This document shows, one piece after another, positions 34,802-43,859 of a DNA stretch of 64,000 bases (within the stretch, counting starts at the first letter, position 1; each line of letters opens with the position of its first letter). A program made the translations under genes and the position numbers. The stretch is from the NCBI RefSeq assembly GCF_004353185.1, contig NZ_SMUS01000015.1, positions 1 through 64,000 on the forward strand. Direction: 5' to 3'. Under the pieces are notes generated by a model. The model did not search any database, had not been told where the DNA came from, and saw only the letters and a list, made by a program, of their open reading frames with translations. Source of the DNA: Clostridium cuniculi. Its GTDB lineage: Bacteria; Bacillota; Clostridia; Clostridiales; Clostridiaceae.

Positions 34802-35575
34802 ATGAACAAAGGAACTCTTTTTATAAATAATATAAATAAAAGTTTCAATATTGATAATAAAGATATAGAAATTCTTAAAGATATAAATTTTAAAATAGAT
34901 GAAGGAGAATTTGTTGTAATAGTAGGGCATAGTGGATGTGGTAAAAGTACACTTTTAAAAATTATTGCTGGTTTAATAACAGAATATAATGGAAATGTTA
35001 CTTTAGATGGTGAAGTAATATGCAAACCAGATAAAGATAGAGCTATGATTTTTCAAGAGCATAGACTATTTCCATGGTTAACTATAAGAGATAATATATC
35101 ATTAGGTTTAGATAAAAGTAATAAAGAAGAAAATGATGAATTAATTAGAGAACATTTAAAAATGGTAAAATTAGAAGAGTTTGAAAATGCATATCCAAAT
35201 CAATTGTCTGGAGGAATGTCACAAAGAGCAGCTATTGCAAGAGCATTAATAAATAATCCTAAGGTATTATTACTAGATGAACCTTTTGGAGCGTTAGATG
35301 CTTTAACTAAAATTCAATTACAAAATGAAATTTTGAAAATTTGGCAAAAAGAAAAAACTACAATGATTATGGTTACACATGATATTGAAGAAGCTATTTA
35401 TTTAGCTGATAGAATAATAGTAATGTCTTCTAGACCAGGTAAAATAAAGGAAATTATAAATGTAGACATTGGTAAACCAAGGGATAGAAGTAGTTATGAT
35501 TTTGCAACTATTAAGAAGCGAGTATATAAACATTTTTTTGATACTGAGGATATTTCAGTAGAATATACAATTTAA
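34802..35575 (+). CDS. SsuB-like ABC transporter ATP-binding protein
   Basis: 257 residues: Walker A GHSGCGKS, Q-loop FQEHRLFPW, signature LSGGMSQR, Walker B VLLLDEPFGALD, H-loop VTHD. FQEHRLFPWLTIRDN and MSSRPGKIKEI are family marks of sulfonate/taurine/nitrate ATPases. The RBS is TAGGTGAT; it starts 10 bases after the permease gene. Confidence 0.9.
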   Translation: MNKGTLFINNINKSFNIDNKDIEILKDINFKIDEGEFVVIVGHSGCGKSTLLKIIAGLITEYNGNVTLDGEVICKPDKDRAMIFQEHRLFPWLTIRDNISLGLDKSNKEENDELIREHLKMVKLEEFENAYPNQLSGGMSQRAAIARALINNPKVLLLDEPFGALDALTKIQLQNEILKIWQKEKTTMIMVTHDIEEAIYLADRIIVMSSRPGKIKEIINVDIGKPRDRSSYDFATIKKRVYKHFFDTEDISVEYTI

Positions 35576-35624
35576 AAGAAAAGGAATTGAATAATGATTA
35601 TACAATTAATTGACCAGAAAAACT

Positions 35625-35683
35625 GGAGGTTAATCTTATAAATTTTATTAGTTTAAAATTTATAATTTTAGCCTCCTTATTTT
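35625..35683 (+). terminator. Intra-operon hairpin (attenuator) before the binding protein gene
   Basis: GGAGG (35625-35629) pairs with CCTCC (35672-35676), extended by A/T pairing of 35636-35647 with 35655-35665, and followed by TTATTTTATTT. It sits between the ATPase and binding protein genes, so it may either terminate or protect one part of the transcript. Confidence 0.6.
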
Positions 35684-35703
35684 ATTTGAAAGGAGAAATA
35701 AAA

Positions 35704-36696
35704 ATGAAAAAGTTTATATTACAATTAGTCTTAATAATTGCTTTACTAACTTTAGTTAGTTGTGGGAATAGTTCAAAGACAAGCGATAAAAAAGTGTTTA
35801 GAATTGGATATCCAGGAACCCAAAGTGCTCTTGCTGGAGTTGCTGGAATAGCTCAAGAAAAGGGATATATAGACGCGTATTTAAAAGAACTTGGATATAG
35901 TGTTGAATATATAAGTTTTCCATCTGCTGGACCAGGAGTAAATGAGGCATTAGCATCAAATGAAATTGATATTGCAATATATGCTGATTTCCCAGGTATA
36001 TTAATAGAATCCAAAGGTGTGGATACAAGTTTAATAGGTATTACAGATAATTATAGCACTTCAGCTATAGTTGTTAGAACTGACTCAGATATATCATCTG
36101 TAAAAGATCTTAAAGGAAAAAGGATAGGATTTACAAAGGGGACATATATGCATAAGTATATTTACGAGATATTAGCTTTGAACGGCATAAAATTAGATGA
36201 AGTTGAGTTAATAAATACTACAGATGGTGAATCAGCGTTACAAGGTAATTCTATAGATGCTATAGTAACTACCGATTGGGGCGAAGGGGTATTAGTACAA
36301 ACCAAGAAAATTGCTAAGACATTAGATTCATCTAAAGATCATGAAGATATTACAGCTCAAACTGTAATTGTCGGTAATAAAAAATATTTAAATAAAAATG
36401 AAGATGCAGTTGTAGCATTTTTGAAAGCTTTAATAAAAGGTAAGGAGTTTTTAATAGAAAATCCTGATGAGGCATTTGATATATTAACTAATACAGGCTA
36501 TAGCAAAGAAGTTATTTCTACTTTAATGGGAAAAGATGATAATAAATTTGACTTTGTTTCTTTAGATATTACAGAAGATTCAATAAAAAAATTAGAAACA
36601 AGTAAGGATTTTATGTTAAATAACGATATCATATCTAAAGATTTTGATATAAATTCATGGATTGATAGATCTTTTTATGAAAAAGCAAATAAATAA
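35704..36696 (+). CDS. SsuA-like substrate-binding lipoprotein
   Basis: 330 residues from ATG 35704 (AAGGAG upstream); TTG 35686 precedes the RBS and is rejected. The lipobox LVSC gives a lipidated Cys near residue 19. The mature protein belongs to the NMT1/THI5-like SsuA class, with RIGYPGTQSALAGVAGIAQE and DIAIYADFPGILIESKG. The ligand is probably an alkyl- or aryl-sulfonate or a sulfate ester, in view of the arylsulfotransferase-like gene that follows. Confidence 0.88.
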   Translation: MKKFILQLVLIIALLTLVSCGNSSKTSDKKVFRIGYPGTQSALAGVAGIAQEKGYIDAYLKELGYSVEYISFPSAGPGVNEALASNEIDIAIYADFPGILIESKGVDTSLIGITDNYSTSAIVVRTDSDISSVKDLKGKRIGFTKGTYMHKYIYEILALNGIKLDEVELINTTDGESALQGNSIDAIVTTDWGEGVLVQTKKIAKTLDSSKDHEDITAQTVIVGNKKYLNKNEDAVVAFLKALIKGKEFLIENPDEAFDILTNTGYSKEVISTLMGKDDNKFDFVSLDITEDSIKKLETSKDFMLNNDIISKDFDINSWIDRSFYEKANK

Positions 36697-36718
36697 TATA
36701 TTAAGGGAGGAATTAAAA

Positions 36719-38152
36719 ATGGGACATCCAACTATTTATCCAACAGGAGTAACAGTATACAATAAGGAAAAAGCATGGGGAGGATATACTTTATTACAAG
36801 TAAATGAGTTAGGTGCATTATTAATAGATATGAATGGTAGAGAGGTTCAATTATGGAAGGGGTTAAAAGGCTTTCCTAATAAGCTTTTACCAGGTGGTTT
36901 TGTAATTGGAAGTACAGGAGAAAGAAATCCTGAATATGGTATGCAAGATATGCTTGATTTAATTCAAGTAGATTTAGAAGGTAATATTATTTGGAAGTTT
37001 AATAAAACAGAGTATATAGAAGATAAAGGTGAAATGCCACAATGGATGGCAAGACAGCATCATGATTATCAAAGAGAAGGTAGTTCAGTTGGTTATTATT
37101 CACCTAATAGTGAACCACTTGTTGATAGAGGAAATACATTAATTTTATGTCATGAAAATCTTATAAACAATGAGATATCACAACAACTACTTTTAGATGA
37201 TAAAATAATTGAAGTTAATTGGGAAGGAGAAATAATATGGGAATGGAAGGCTAATGAACATTTTAATGAATTGAATTTTGATGAAGCTGCAAAAAATATT
37301 CTTTATAGAGATCCTAATATGAGACCAGCTAGTGGAGGAATGGGTGATTGGCTTCATATAAATTCAATGTCAACACTTGGACCAAACAAATGGTATGATA
37401 AGGGTGATGAGAGATTTAATCCAGGAAATATAATATGGGATAGTCGTGAGGCAAATATAATAGCAATAATTGAAAAAAGCACAGGAAAAATAGTATGGAA
37501 ATTAGGACCAAATTATAATGAAAATGAAGAAGTAAGAAAAATAGGATGGATTATAGGCCAACACCATGTTCATATGATTCCAAGGGGATTACCGGGTGAA
37601 GGGAATATACTTATTTTTGATAATGGTGGATGGGCTGGATATGGAGCTCCAAATCCAAGTTCTCCTACTGGAAGACAAAATGCAAAAAGAGATTATTCAA
37701 GGGTATTAGAAATAGATCCAACTACATTAGAAATTGTATGGCAATATACACCTGCTGAAGCTGGCTTAATTGAGCCTTTAGATTCTAGTAGATTTTATAG
37801 TCCATTTGTAAGTGGCGCTCAAAGATTACCTAATGGTAATACATTAATAACTGAGGGCTCAGATGGAAGAATTTTTGAAGTAACAAAAGAACATGAAATA
37901 GTTTGGGAATTTATTAATCCTTATAAAAATAAAATCAATATGAATATGGTTTATAGAAGTTATAGATATCCATATGATTGGGTGCCACAGTTTGGAAAAC
38001 CAGAAGAAATATCTATAGAAAAAATAGATATTAAAAACTTTAGAGTTCCAGGTGCTGCATCTAGTGGTGCGATGAAAGTTTCTATTATTGAAGGAGCTAA
38101 AGAGTATGATAGTAAAGGAGCTTTTTGTGTAATATCTAGTAATGAGAAATAA
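36719..38152 (+). CDS. Arylsulfotransferase-like protein, cytoplasmic
   Basis: 477 residues from ATG 36719 (GGGAGGAA upstream). Tryptophan-containing blade repeats (GNIIWKFN, GEIIWEWKA, GKIVWKLG, LEIVWQY, HEIVWEF) form the beta-propeller of PF05935/PF14269-type arylsulfotransferases. His-rich segments RQHHDYQ, DWLHINS and GQHHVHMIPRG hold the candidate catalytic His residues. It has no signal peptide, unlike the periplasmic ASST of enterobacteria, so it would act in the cytosol on imported aryl sulfates. Last gene of the YezD-SsuCBA operon. Confidence 0.82.
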   Translation: MGHPTIYPTGVTVYNKEKAWGGYTLLQVNELGALLIDMNGREVQLWKGLKGFPNKLLPGGFVIGSTGERNPEYGMQDMLDLIQVDLEGNIIWKFNKTEYIEDKGEMPQWMARQHHDYQREGSSVGYYSPNSEPLVDRGNTLILCHENLINNEISQQLLLDDKIIEVNWEGEIIWEWKANEHFNELNFDEAAKNILYRDPNMRPASGGMGDWLHINSMSTLGPNKWYDKGDERFNPGNIIWDSREANIIAIIEKSTGKIVWKLGPNYNENEEVRKIGWIIGQHHVHMIPRGLPGEGNILIFDNGGWAGYGAPNPSSPTGRQNAKRDYSRVLEIDPTTLEIVWQYTPAEAGLIEPLDSSRFYSPFVSGAQRLPNGNTLITEGSDGRIFEVTKEHEIVWEFINPYKNKINMNMVYRSYRYPYDWVPQFGKPEEISIEKIDIKNFRVPGAASSGAMKVSIIEGAKEYDSKGAFCVISSNEK

Positions 38153-38173
38153 ATATTAAGTTATAAAATATGT

Positions 38174-38202
38174 TTGACAGGTAATACTATAAGATATATA
38201 AT
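38174..38202 (+). promoter_or_regulatory. Consensus promoter of the T-box leader
   Basis: TTGACA (38174-38179), 17 bp, TATAAT (38197-38202), about 10 bases before the stem I region. Confidence 0.88.
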
Positions 38203-38210
38203 TATCAAAA

Positions 38211-38504
38211 AGCTATGAAGAGAAGAGTAATTATGAATGATTACACAGAGAGTTTCCAGTTGCTGAAAGGAAATTATGAGGTCATAATGAAACAAGGCTC
38301 GGAGCTGCATACGGATCTTATAATATTAAATTATAAGTGATGCTATGACGTAGGTTCACGTTACAGAACTAGAGTATGATTTATATAACTTTAGATAATG
38401 GTGTACTTGAAGAGCTTAAAATGGTAACATTTTAAGAAAATAAGGGTGGTACCGCGAAATAGAGTTTTCGCCCCTGTAGAATTTTATTCTACAGGGGCTT
38501 TTTG
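38211..38504 (+). ncRNA. T-box leader of the MetRS-like gene
   Basis: Stem I carries AGTA (38226-38229), a 7-bp helix (38230-38236 with 38282-38288) and GAA (38289-38291). The next triplet, at the usual specifier position, is ACA (38292-38294). The T-box AGGGTGGTACCGCG (38443-38456) has the bulge TGGT, which pairs with an ACCA tRNA end. The terminator (38470-38480 with 38488-38498, then TTTTT) is the alternative of the antiterminator. Uncharged tRNA would allow readthrough into the synthetase gene. An ATG at 38287-38289 overlaps the loop but is out of the standard register. Confidence 0.93.
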
Positions 38505-38541
38505 ACGTTCAATTATAAACAAATAAAAAGGAGTATATAAT

Positions 38542-40515
38542 ATGATAAGTAAAAGATTAGAAAAAAATGAAAGCCCAATTTTCCCTAAAAGGGCTGTTGT
38601 TACAGCTGGGATGCCTTATGGAAATAAAAATCTCCACTTTGGGCATGTTGGAGGTATGTTTATTCATGCAGATATATTTGCAAGATTTTTAAGAGATCGA
38701 ATAGGCAAAGAAAATGTTATTTTTGTATCTGGTACAGATTGTTATGGCTCACCTATACTTGAAAGTTATAGAAAATTAAAAGAAGAAGGATATAAAGATA
38801 CTATAGAAGAGTATGTTAAAACTAATCATTTAAGTCAAAAGAAAACCTTAGAAGATTATGATATTAGTTTAAATATATTTGGAGCTTCAGCTCTTGGAAG
38901 ATCTGGAGAAATTCATAATGAAGTTTCTGAAGAAATATTTAATACTTTATTTGAAAATGGTTATATAGAAAAGATGTCAGCATTACAATTTTATGATGAA
39001 GATAAAAAAACTTTTCTTAATGGAAGGCAAGTTACTGGAAAATGTCCCATTTCAGGCTGTAATTCTGATAAAGCATATGCTGAGGAATGTTCATTAGGAC
39101 ATCAATATATGGCATCTGAGCTTATTAATCCCATTAGTACATTATCTGGAAAGAAGCCAATATTAAGAAGTGTAGATAATTGGTATTTTACTTTAGATGA
39201 GTCTATAGAAATTATGAAGGGACTTAATGATTTTTTAAAGAAAAATACAAATAGAAGAAAATATGAAATTAAGGCTATAGAAGAGTTTTTAAAGAATCCA
39301 TTAATATATGTTCCAAGAAAATATATTGATAATCTTAATGAGTTAGAGAAAAGATTACCAAAGCATGAAACTATAGATGAAGAGAAAAAATCATCAATCT
39401 CTTTTGTTTTTGAAAACCTTGAGTATAGAGATATAGCTAAGGAAGTACTTGATAGCTTAAACATTCACTATACAAGTGGGAAGACATTAGTTCCATTTAG
39501 ATTATCAGGAAATATTTCTTGGGGAGTAAAGGTGCCAGATAAAGATGATTTAAAAAATCTTACATTTTGGGTATGGCCAGAATCGTTATGGGCTCCAATT
39601 TCTTTTACTAAAACTTATTTAGAGTCAATGGGAGAGGATACAAATAAGTGGAAAAGTTATTGGGAAGATGATAATTCAATGGTATATCAATTTATAGGAG
39701 AAGATAATATTTACTTTTACTCTATTGCAGAAATGGCTATGTTTATTGGATTAAATTTTGCAAAGGGAGAGAATGTAGATATTACTAAAGTAAAATTACC
39801 TCATATAGTTGCTAATAAACACATCCTATTTATGGATAAAAAAGCAAGTAGTAGTTCTGATATTAAACCTCCAATGGCCGATGAGTTGTTAAAGTTTTAT
39901 ACTAAAGATCAATTACGTATGCATTTTATGAGCTTAGGATTATCATCTAAAAGTGTTGGATTTAAGCCACAAGTTTATATGAAGGAAGAAGAAAAAGTAG
40001 GTGCTGATCCAGTTCTAAAAGAAGGTAATCTTTTAACAAATGTATTTAATAGACTTATTCGTTCATGCTTTTATACACTTCAAAATATGAATGAACGAAT
40101 TCCAATGAATGAAGTTAGTGAAAAGATTAAATTATTAACTGAAAAAGCAGTATATGAGTATGAAAGGCATATGTATAATCAAGATTTTCACAGAATAGCC
40201 TATGTTTTAGATGAATATATAAGAGAAGTAAATAAGCATTGGACAAATAATATCAAAAATCAGGAATTAAAGGCCAATGTATTAGCAGATTGTTTTTATG
40301 CATGTAAAGTTATTTCAATATTAGTTCATCCAATAGCACCAGAGGGTTGTGAAATGTTTAAGGAGTATTTAAATATAAGTGATGAATTGTGGAATTGGGA
40401 TAAAATACTAGACCCTATTACATCGTATTTTGATGATGTTAATACTCATAGTTTTAAGTTCCTTGAACCAAAGGTGGATTTCTTTAAAAAAATGGATCAT
40501 CAATTTAATCAATAA
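38542..40515 (+). CDS. Divergent methionyl-tRNA synthetase-like protein
   Basis: 657 residues. Class I core with a HIGH-type motif HFGH (NKNLHFGHVGG). A zinc-knuckle-like insert CPISGCNSDKAYAEECSLGH and VSGTDCYGSPI follow, along with the MetRS-like YQFIGEDNIYFYSIAEMAMF and a helical anticodon-binding domain. The catalytic loop that should read KMSKS is KKASSSS. Without the usual second Lys, activity may be altered. It is under T-box control. It could be a second MetRS (for example linked to drug resistance) or a relative acting on another amino acid; the housekeeping metS is not in this window. RBS AAAGGAG. Confidence 0.8.
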   Translation: MISKRLEKNESPIFPKRAVVTAGMPYGNKNLHFGHVGGMFIHADIFARFLRDRIGKENVIFVSGTDCYGSPILESYRKLKEEGYKDTIEEYVKTNHLSQKKTLEDYDISLNIFGASALGRSGEIHNEVSEEIFNTLFENGYIEKMSALQFYDEDKKTFLNGRQVTGKCPISGCNSDKAYAEECSLGHQYMASELINPISTLSGKKPILRSVDNWYFTLDESIEIMKGLNDFLKKNTNRRKYEIKAIEEFLKNPLIYVPRKYIDNLNELEKRLPKHETIDEEKKSSISFVFENLEYRDIAKEVLDSLNIHYTSGKTLVPFRLSGNISWGVKVPDKDDLKNLTFWVWPESLWAPISFTKTYLESMGEDTNKWKSYWEDDNSMVYQFIGEDNIYFYSIAEMAMFIGLNFAKGENVDITKVKLPHIVANKHILFMDKKASSSSDIKPPMADELLKFYTKDQLRMHFMSLGLSSKSVGFKPQVYMKEEEKVGADPVLKEGNLLTNVFNRLIRSCFYTLQNMNERIPMNEVSEKIKLLTEKAVYEYERHMYNQDFHRIAYVLDEYIREVNKHWTNNIKNQELKANVLADCFYACKVISILVHPIAPEGCEMFKEYLNISDELWNWDKILDPITSYFDDVNTHSFKFLEPKVDFFKKMDHQFNQ

Positions 40516-40529
40516 ATAGGTTTAATAGA

Positions 40530-40602
40530 AAAAGTCATAGAGTAATTAGATACTATTTTTAAATTTAAAAATAGCTAATTTGAAACTCTGTGACTTTTAT
40601 AT
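40530..40602 (+). terminator. Long intrinsic terminator after the MetRS-like gene
   Basis: AAAAGTCATAGAGT (from 40530) pairs with ACTCTGTGACTTTT near 40584-40597, with a second inner A/T stem. Confidence 0.85.
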
Positions 40603-40698
40603 AGGTATTTAGAAAGTATGGAAAATAATTGTTGAAAATGATAAAATTATTATCATAGTGTGAAAAATATATAATATTTTAAAATATGGAGGTAAAAA

Positions 40699-41547
40699 AT
40701 GAATATAGCTTGGATTGGAACTGGAGTCATGGGAAGTGCTATGGCTAAAAACTTATCAAAAAGTGGACATAATGTTTCTGTTTTTAGCAGAACAATTTCA
40801 AAGTGTGAACCATTAAAGGAATTTGGAATAGAGGTTAAAGATAGTATTAAAGAATGTGTAAAAAATGCAGATGCAATATTTACTATTGTAGGTTATCCAA
40901 AAGATGTTGAAGAGGTCTATTTAGGTGAAGAAGGAATTTTTAAATATGCAAAGGAAGGTGCGTATTTAGTTGACATGACTACTTCATCACCAATTCTTGC
41001 TAAAAGGTTATATGAATTAGGTGATAAATTTCATATTTTAGATGCACCTGTTTCAGGTGGGGATATTGGTGCACAAAATGCTACATTATCAATTATGGTA
41101 GGTGGAAATAAAGAGGATTTTGAATATATGTATAGTATATTTGAATGTATGGGTAAAAATATAATTTATTTAGGTGAAGCCGGTAGTGGACAAAACTGTA
41201 AGGCAAGTAATCAAGTTGCTATAGCAGGTACAGTAGCGGCAGTAGCTGAATCAATTACGTATGCAAAAAAATCTGGTCTAGATCCTAAAACTGTTTTAGA
41301 TGCTATATCAAAAGGGGCTGCTGGAAGTTGGCAACTTCAAAACAATGGGTATAAGATGATTGAAAAAGATTATGCACCTGGATTCTTTAATAAGCATTTT
41401 ATAAAGGATATGAAAATAGCTAAGGAAGTTATGGAGGAAAAAGGTGAAGATTTACCTATTCTTAACAAGGTGTTAGAGATGTATGAGGAATTAGAGAAAA
41501 ATGGTTTCGGAGATTATGGTACTCAAAGTATAATAGAAAAATATTAG
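40699..41547 (+). CDS. NAD(P)-dependent oxidoreductase, beta-hydroxyacid dehydrogenase family
   Basis: 282 residues. N-terminal Rossmann motif IGTGVMG, the substrate-binding block DAPVSGGDIGAQ, and GQNCKASNQ with the catalytic Lys typical of 3-hydroxyisobutyrate / tartronate semialdehyde reductases. It reduces or oxidises a small beta-hydroxyacid; the exact substrate is unknown. RBS TGGAGGT. Monocistronic by position, after a strong terminator. Confidence 0.9.
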   Translation: MNIAWIGTGVMGSAMAKNLSKSGHNVSVFSRTISKCEPLKEFGIEVKDSIKECVKNADAIFTIVGYPKDVEEVYLGEEGIFKYAKEGAYLVDMTTSSPILAKRLYELGDKFHILDAPVSGGDIGAQNATLSIMVGGNKEDFEYMYSIFECMGKNIIYLGEAGSGQNCKASNQVAIAGTVAAVAESITYAKKSGLDPKTVLDAISKGAAGSWQLQNNGYKMIEKDYAPGFFNKHFIKDMKIAKEVMEEKGEDLPILNKVLEMYEELEKNGFGDYGTQSIIEKY

Positions 41548-41689
41548 TAAATAGATTTACGTAGTTGTTTTAGATAGATAGGTATTAACTTATAGTACTT
41601 AAATAATTAAATTTTCATATAATTTATTAGTTATAAATAAATTAAAGTTTTATATATAGTTATAAAAATTTTCTAGAGGAGAGTTTTAA

Positions 41690-42307
41690 ATGAAGGTAAT
41701 ATTACTTAATGGAAGTCCAAAATCTAAAGGATGCACATATACAGCATTAAAGATAATTGAAAAAGAGTTAATTAATGAGGGAATAGAAGTTAAATTCTAT
41801 GAGGTTGGAAATAAACCAGTAATAGGTTGTATTGGATGCAATGGATGTAGAAAGCTTGGAAAATGTATTCATAATGATTTGGTTAATGAAGTAAGTAAAG
41901 AAATGGAAAGTGCAGATGGGTTTATTGTAGGTTCACCTGTACATTATGCATCTGCAAGTGGAGCAGTAACTTCATTCTTAGATAGACTTTTTTACTCAAC
42001 AGACAAAAATTATTTAAGGCATATGTTTGGTGCTAGTATTGTTTCATGTCGTAGAGGAGGAGCTAGCGCTGCCTTTGATCAGTTAAATAAATACTTTACA
42101 ATAAATGAGATGCCTATAGTATCATCTGTTTATTGGAATCAAATACATGGAAATACTCCAGAAGAAGTTGTACAAGATTTAGAAGGTGTAAGAACAATGA
42201 AGGTATTAGCTAGAAATATGGCTTATTTAATTAAGTGTAAAGAAGCTGCTAAAAATGTACCACTTCCTGAATTAGTTCCAGTTGAAAGAACAAATTTTAT
42301 TAGATAA
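41690..42307 (+). CDS. Iron-sulfur flavoprotein, NADPH-dependent FMN reductase-like
   Basis: 205 residues with a flavodoxin-like fold: LNGSPKSKGCTYTAL binds the FMN phosphate. The segment CIGCNGCRKLGKC (C47, C50, C53, C59; spacing CX2CX2CX5C) is the cluster-binding pattern of Isf-type proteins. Such proteins transfer electrons in anaerobes or reduce quinones and oxygen species. RBS AGAGGAGAG. It lies just upstream of the FMN-riboswitch operon but is a separate transcript. Confidence 0.88.
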   Translation: MKVILLNGSPKSKGCTYTALKIIEKELINEGIEVKFYEVGNKPVIGCIGCNGCRKLGKCIHNDLVNEVSKEMESADGFIVGSPVHYASASGAVTSFLDRLFYSTDKNYLRHMFGASIVSCRRGGASAAFDQLNKYFTINEMPIVSSVYWNQIHGNTPEEVVQDLEGVRTMKVLARNMAYLIKCKEAAKNVPLPELVPVERTNFIR

Positions 42308-42325
42308 AAATAAATTAAATAACAT

Positions 42326-42354
42326 TTGACAAAAAATAGTATTTGTAATAATAT
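42326..42354 (+). promoter_or_regulatory. Promoter of the riboflavin operon leader
   Basis: TTGACA (42326-42331), 17 bp, TAATAT (42349-42354), placing the transcript start just before the FMN riboswitch. Confidence 0.82.
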
Positions 42355-42372
42355 TTAATTATAATTTAATAA

Positions 42373-42479
42373 ATCTTCAGGGCAGGGTGAAATTCCCTAC
42401 CGGCGGTAAAGCCCGCGAGCTATTTTAGCAGATTCGGTGAAATTCCGAGGCCGACAGTAAAGTCTGGATGAAAGAAGAT
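42373..42479 (+). ncRNA. FMN riboswitch (RFN element)
   Basis: P1 is ATCTTC (42373-42378) with GAAGAT (42474-42479). The conserved blocks AGGGCAGGGTGAAATTCCCT, ACCGGCGGTAAAGCCCGCGA and GGCCGACAGTAAAGTCTGGA are all present. It senses FMN and turns off the riboflavin genes downstream; tandem terminators follow. Confidence 0.97.
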
Positions 42480-42528
42480 AAATGAAAATATAGTATTTTT
42501 AATTACTATATTAGTTTTGTGTATTTAT

Positions 42529-42561
42529 GCTCTGAAATATTTTATATTTCAGAGCTTTTAT
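42529..42561 (+). terminator. Riboswitch terminator 1
   Basis: A 12-bp perfect stem (42529-42540 with 42544-42555) leads to TTTTATATTTT. It is the likely FMN-dependent stop. Confidence 0.88.
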
Positions 42562-42681
42562 ATTTTCACAAAATTTATATGATTTATTTTTATAAACTTT
42601 GTTTTTTATAGTTATATTTATTAAGTATTTTTATTAAATCTAATTGTAAATAAATTGATAATATAAAAGCAATTGTAAAAT

Positions 42682-42718
42682 AAAAGCCCTGAGTTATTTA
42701 CTCAGGGTTTTTATTTTT
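42682..42718 (+). terminator. Riboswitch-region terminator 2
   Basis: CCCTGAG (42687-42693) pairs with CTCAGGG (42701-42707), then TTTTTATTTTTT, directly before ribD. It gives a second block on leader transcripts. Confidence 0.82.
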
Positions 42719-42765
42719 TGAAAGATTTATTAAATTTAAATTAATTTTATTGTGAGGTGATAAAT

Positions 42766-43848
42766 TTGGATGAAAAATTTATGGAATTAGTAATTGAATT
42801 AGCCAAAAGAGGTGAAGGAAAAGTAAATCCAAATCCAATGGTTGGAGCTGTAATTGTTAAGGATGGGACTATAATTGGAGAAGGATATCATGAAAAGTAC
42901 GGAGAAGGACATGCTGAAGTAAATGCATTTGAAAGTTTAAAGGAAGATCCAAGTGGAGCTACTATGTATGTGACTTTAGAGCCATGCTCTCATTATGGCA
43001 AAACACCACCATGTGTAGATAAAATAATTCAAAGTAAGATTAAGAGGGTAGTTATTGGAATGATTGATCCTAATCCATTAGTGGCTGGAAATGGATTAGA
43101 TAAATTAAAAAGGGCTGGTATAGAAGTAAAGGTTGGTGTATTAGAAGATAAATGTAAAAAGCTTAACGAGATATTTATAAAATATATATTGACTAAAAAG
43201 CCGTATGTGGTATTAAAAACTGCAATGTCTTTAGATGGGAAAATAGCCACAAGAAATGGTGAATCTAAATGGATTAGTTCTGAAAAATCAAGATTACAAG
43301 TTCATAATTTAAGAAATAAATTTTCAGCAATTATGGTAGGAGTAAATACTGTAATTAAAGATAATCCAGAATTAACTTGTAGAATAAAAAATGGAAATGA
43401 TCCAATAAGAATTATTGTTGATAGTACATTAAGAATACCTATCAATTCTAAGGTATTACAAAATAAAGATAATAAAACAATAATAGTAACTACTAAAAGA
43501 GCAAATATAAATAGTATGCAAGAGTTATTAAAGAAAAATATTAAGGTGATAATTATAGATGAAAAGAATGGACAAGTTGATTTAAATGCTCTTATTAAAA
43601 AGCTTGGAGAATTAGGTATAGATAGTATTTTGTTAGAAGGAGGAGCAACACTTAATTATTCTGCTTTAGAAGAAAATATAGTTGATAAAGTAATGATTTA
43701 TATAGCTCCTAAAATTATAGGTGGAGAATCTTCTAAAACTCCAGTAGGTGGGAGAGGAATAGATAAATTAAAAGATGCTTTTAAATTGAAAAACATTGCT
43801 ATCAATATTCTGGATGAAGATATTTTAGTTGAAGGATATATAGATTAG
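42766..43848 (+). CDS. ribD: Riboflavin biosynthesis deaminase/reductase RibD
   Basis: 360 residues from TTG 42766, preceded by GTGAGGTGAT; the in-frame GTG 42757 lies inside that RBS. The N-terminal deaminase has the zinc motif HAEVNAF and PCSHYGKTPPC. The C-terminal reductase has AMSLDGKIATRNGESKWIS and LLEGGATLNYSAL. It converts the first pyrimidine intermediate by deamination and NADPH reduction. First gene of the riboflavin operon. Confidence 0.96.
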   Translation: MDEKFMELVIELAKRGEGKVNPNPMVGAVIVKDGTIIGEGYHEKYGEGHAEVNAFESLKEDPSGATMYVTLEPCSHYGKTPPCVDKIIQSKIKRVVIGMIDPNPLVAGNGLDKLKRAGIEVKVGVLEDKCKKLNEIFIKYILTKKPYVVLKTAMSLDGKIATRNGESKWISSEKSRLQVHNLRNKFSAIMVGVNTVIKDNPELTCRIKNGNDPIRIIVDSTLRIPINSKVLQNKDNKTIIVTTKRANINSMQELLKKNIKVIIIDEKNGQVDLNALIKKLGELGIDSILLEGGATLNYSALEENIVDKVMIYIAPKIIGGESSKTPVGGRGIDKLKDAFKLKNIAINILDEDILVEGYID

Positions 43849-43859
43849 GTGGTGATTAT

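Noticed and set aside
42757-42765. GTG start for ribD
   Set aside because: It lies inside the RBS GTGAGGTGAT that serves TTG 42766, which also gives the family N-terminus.
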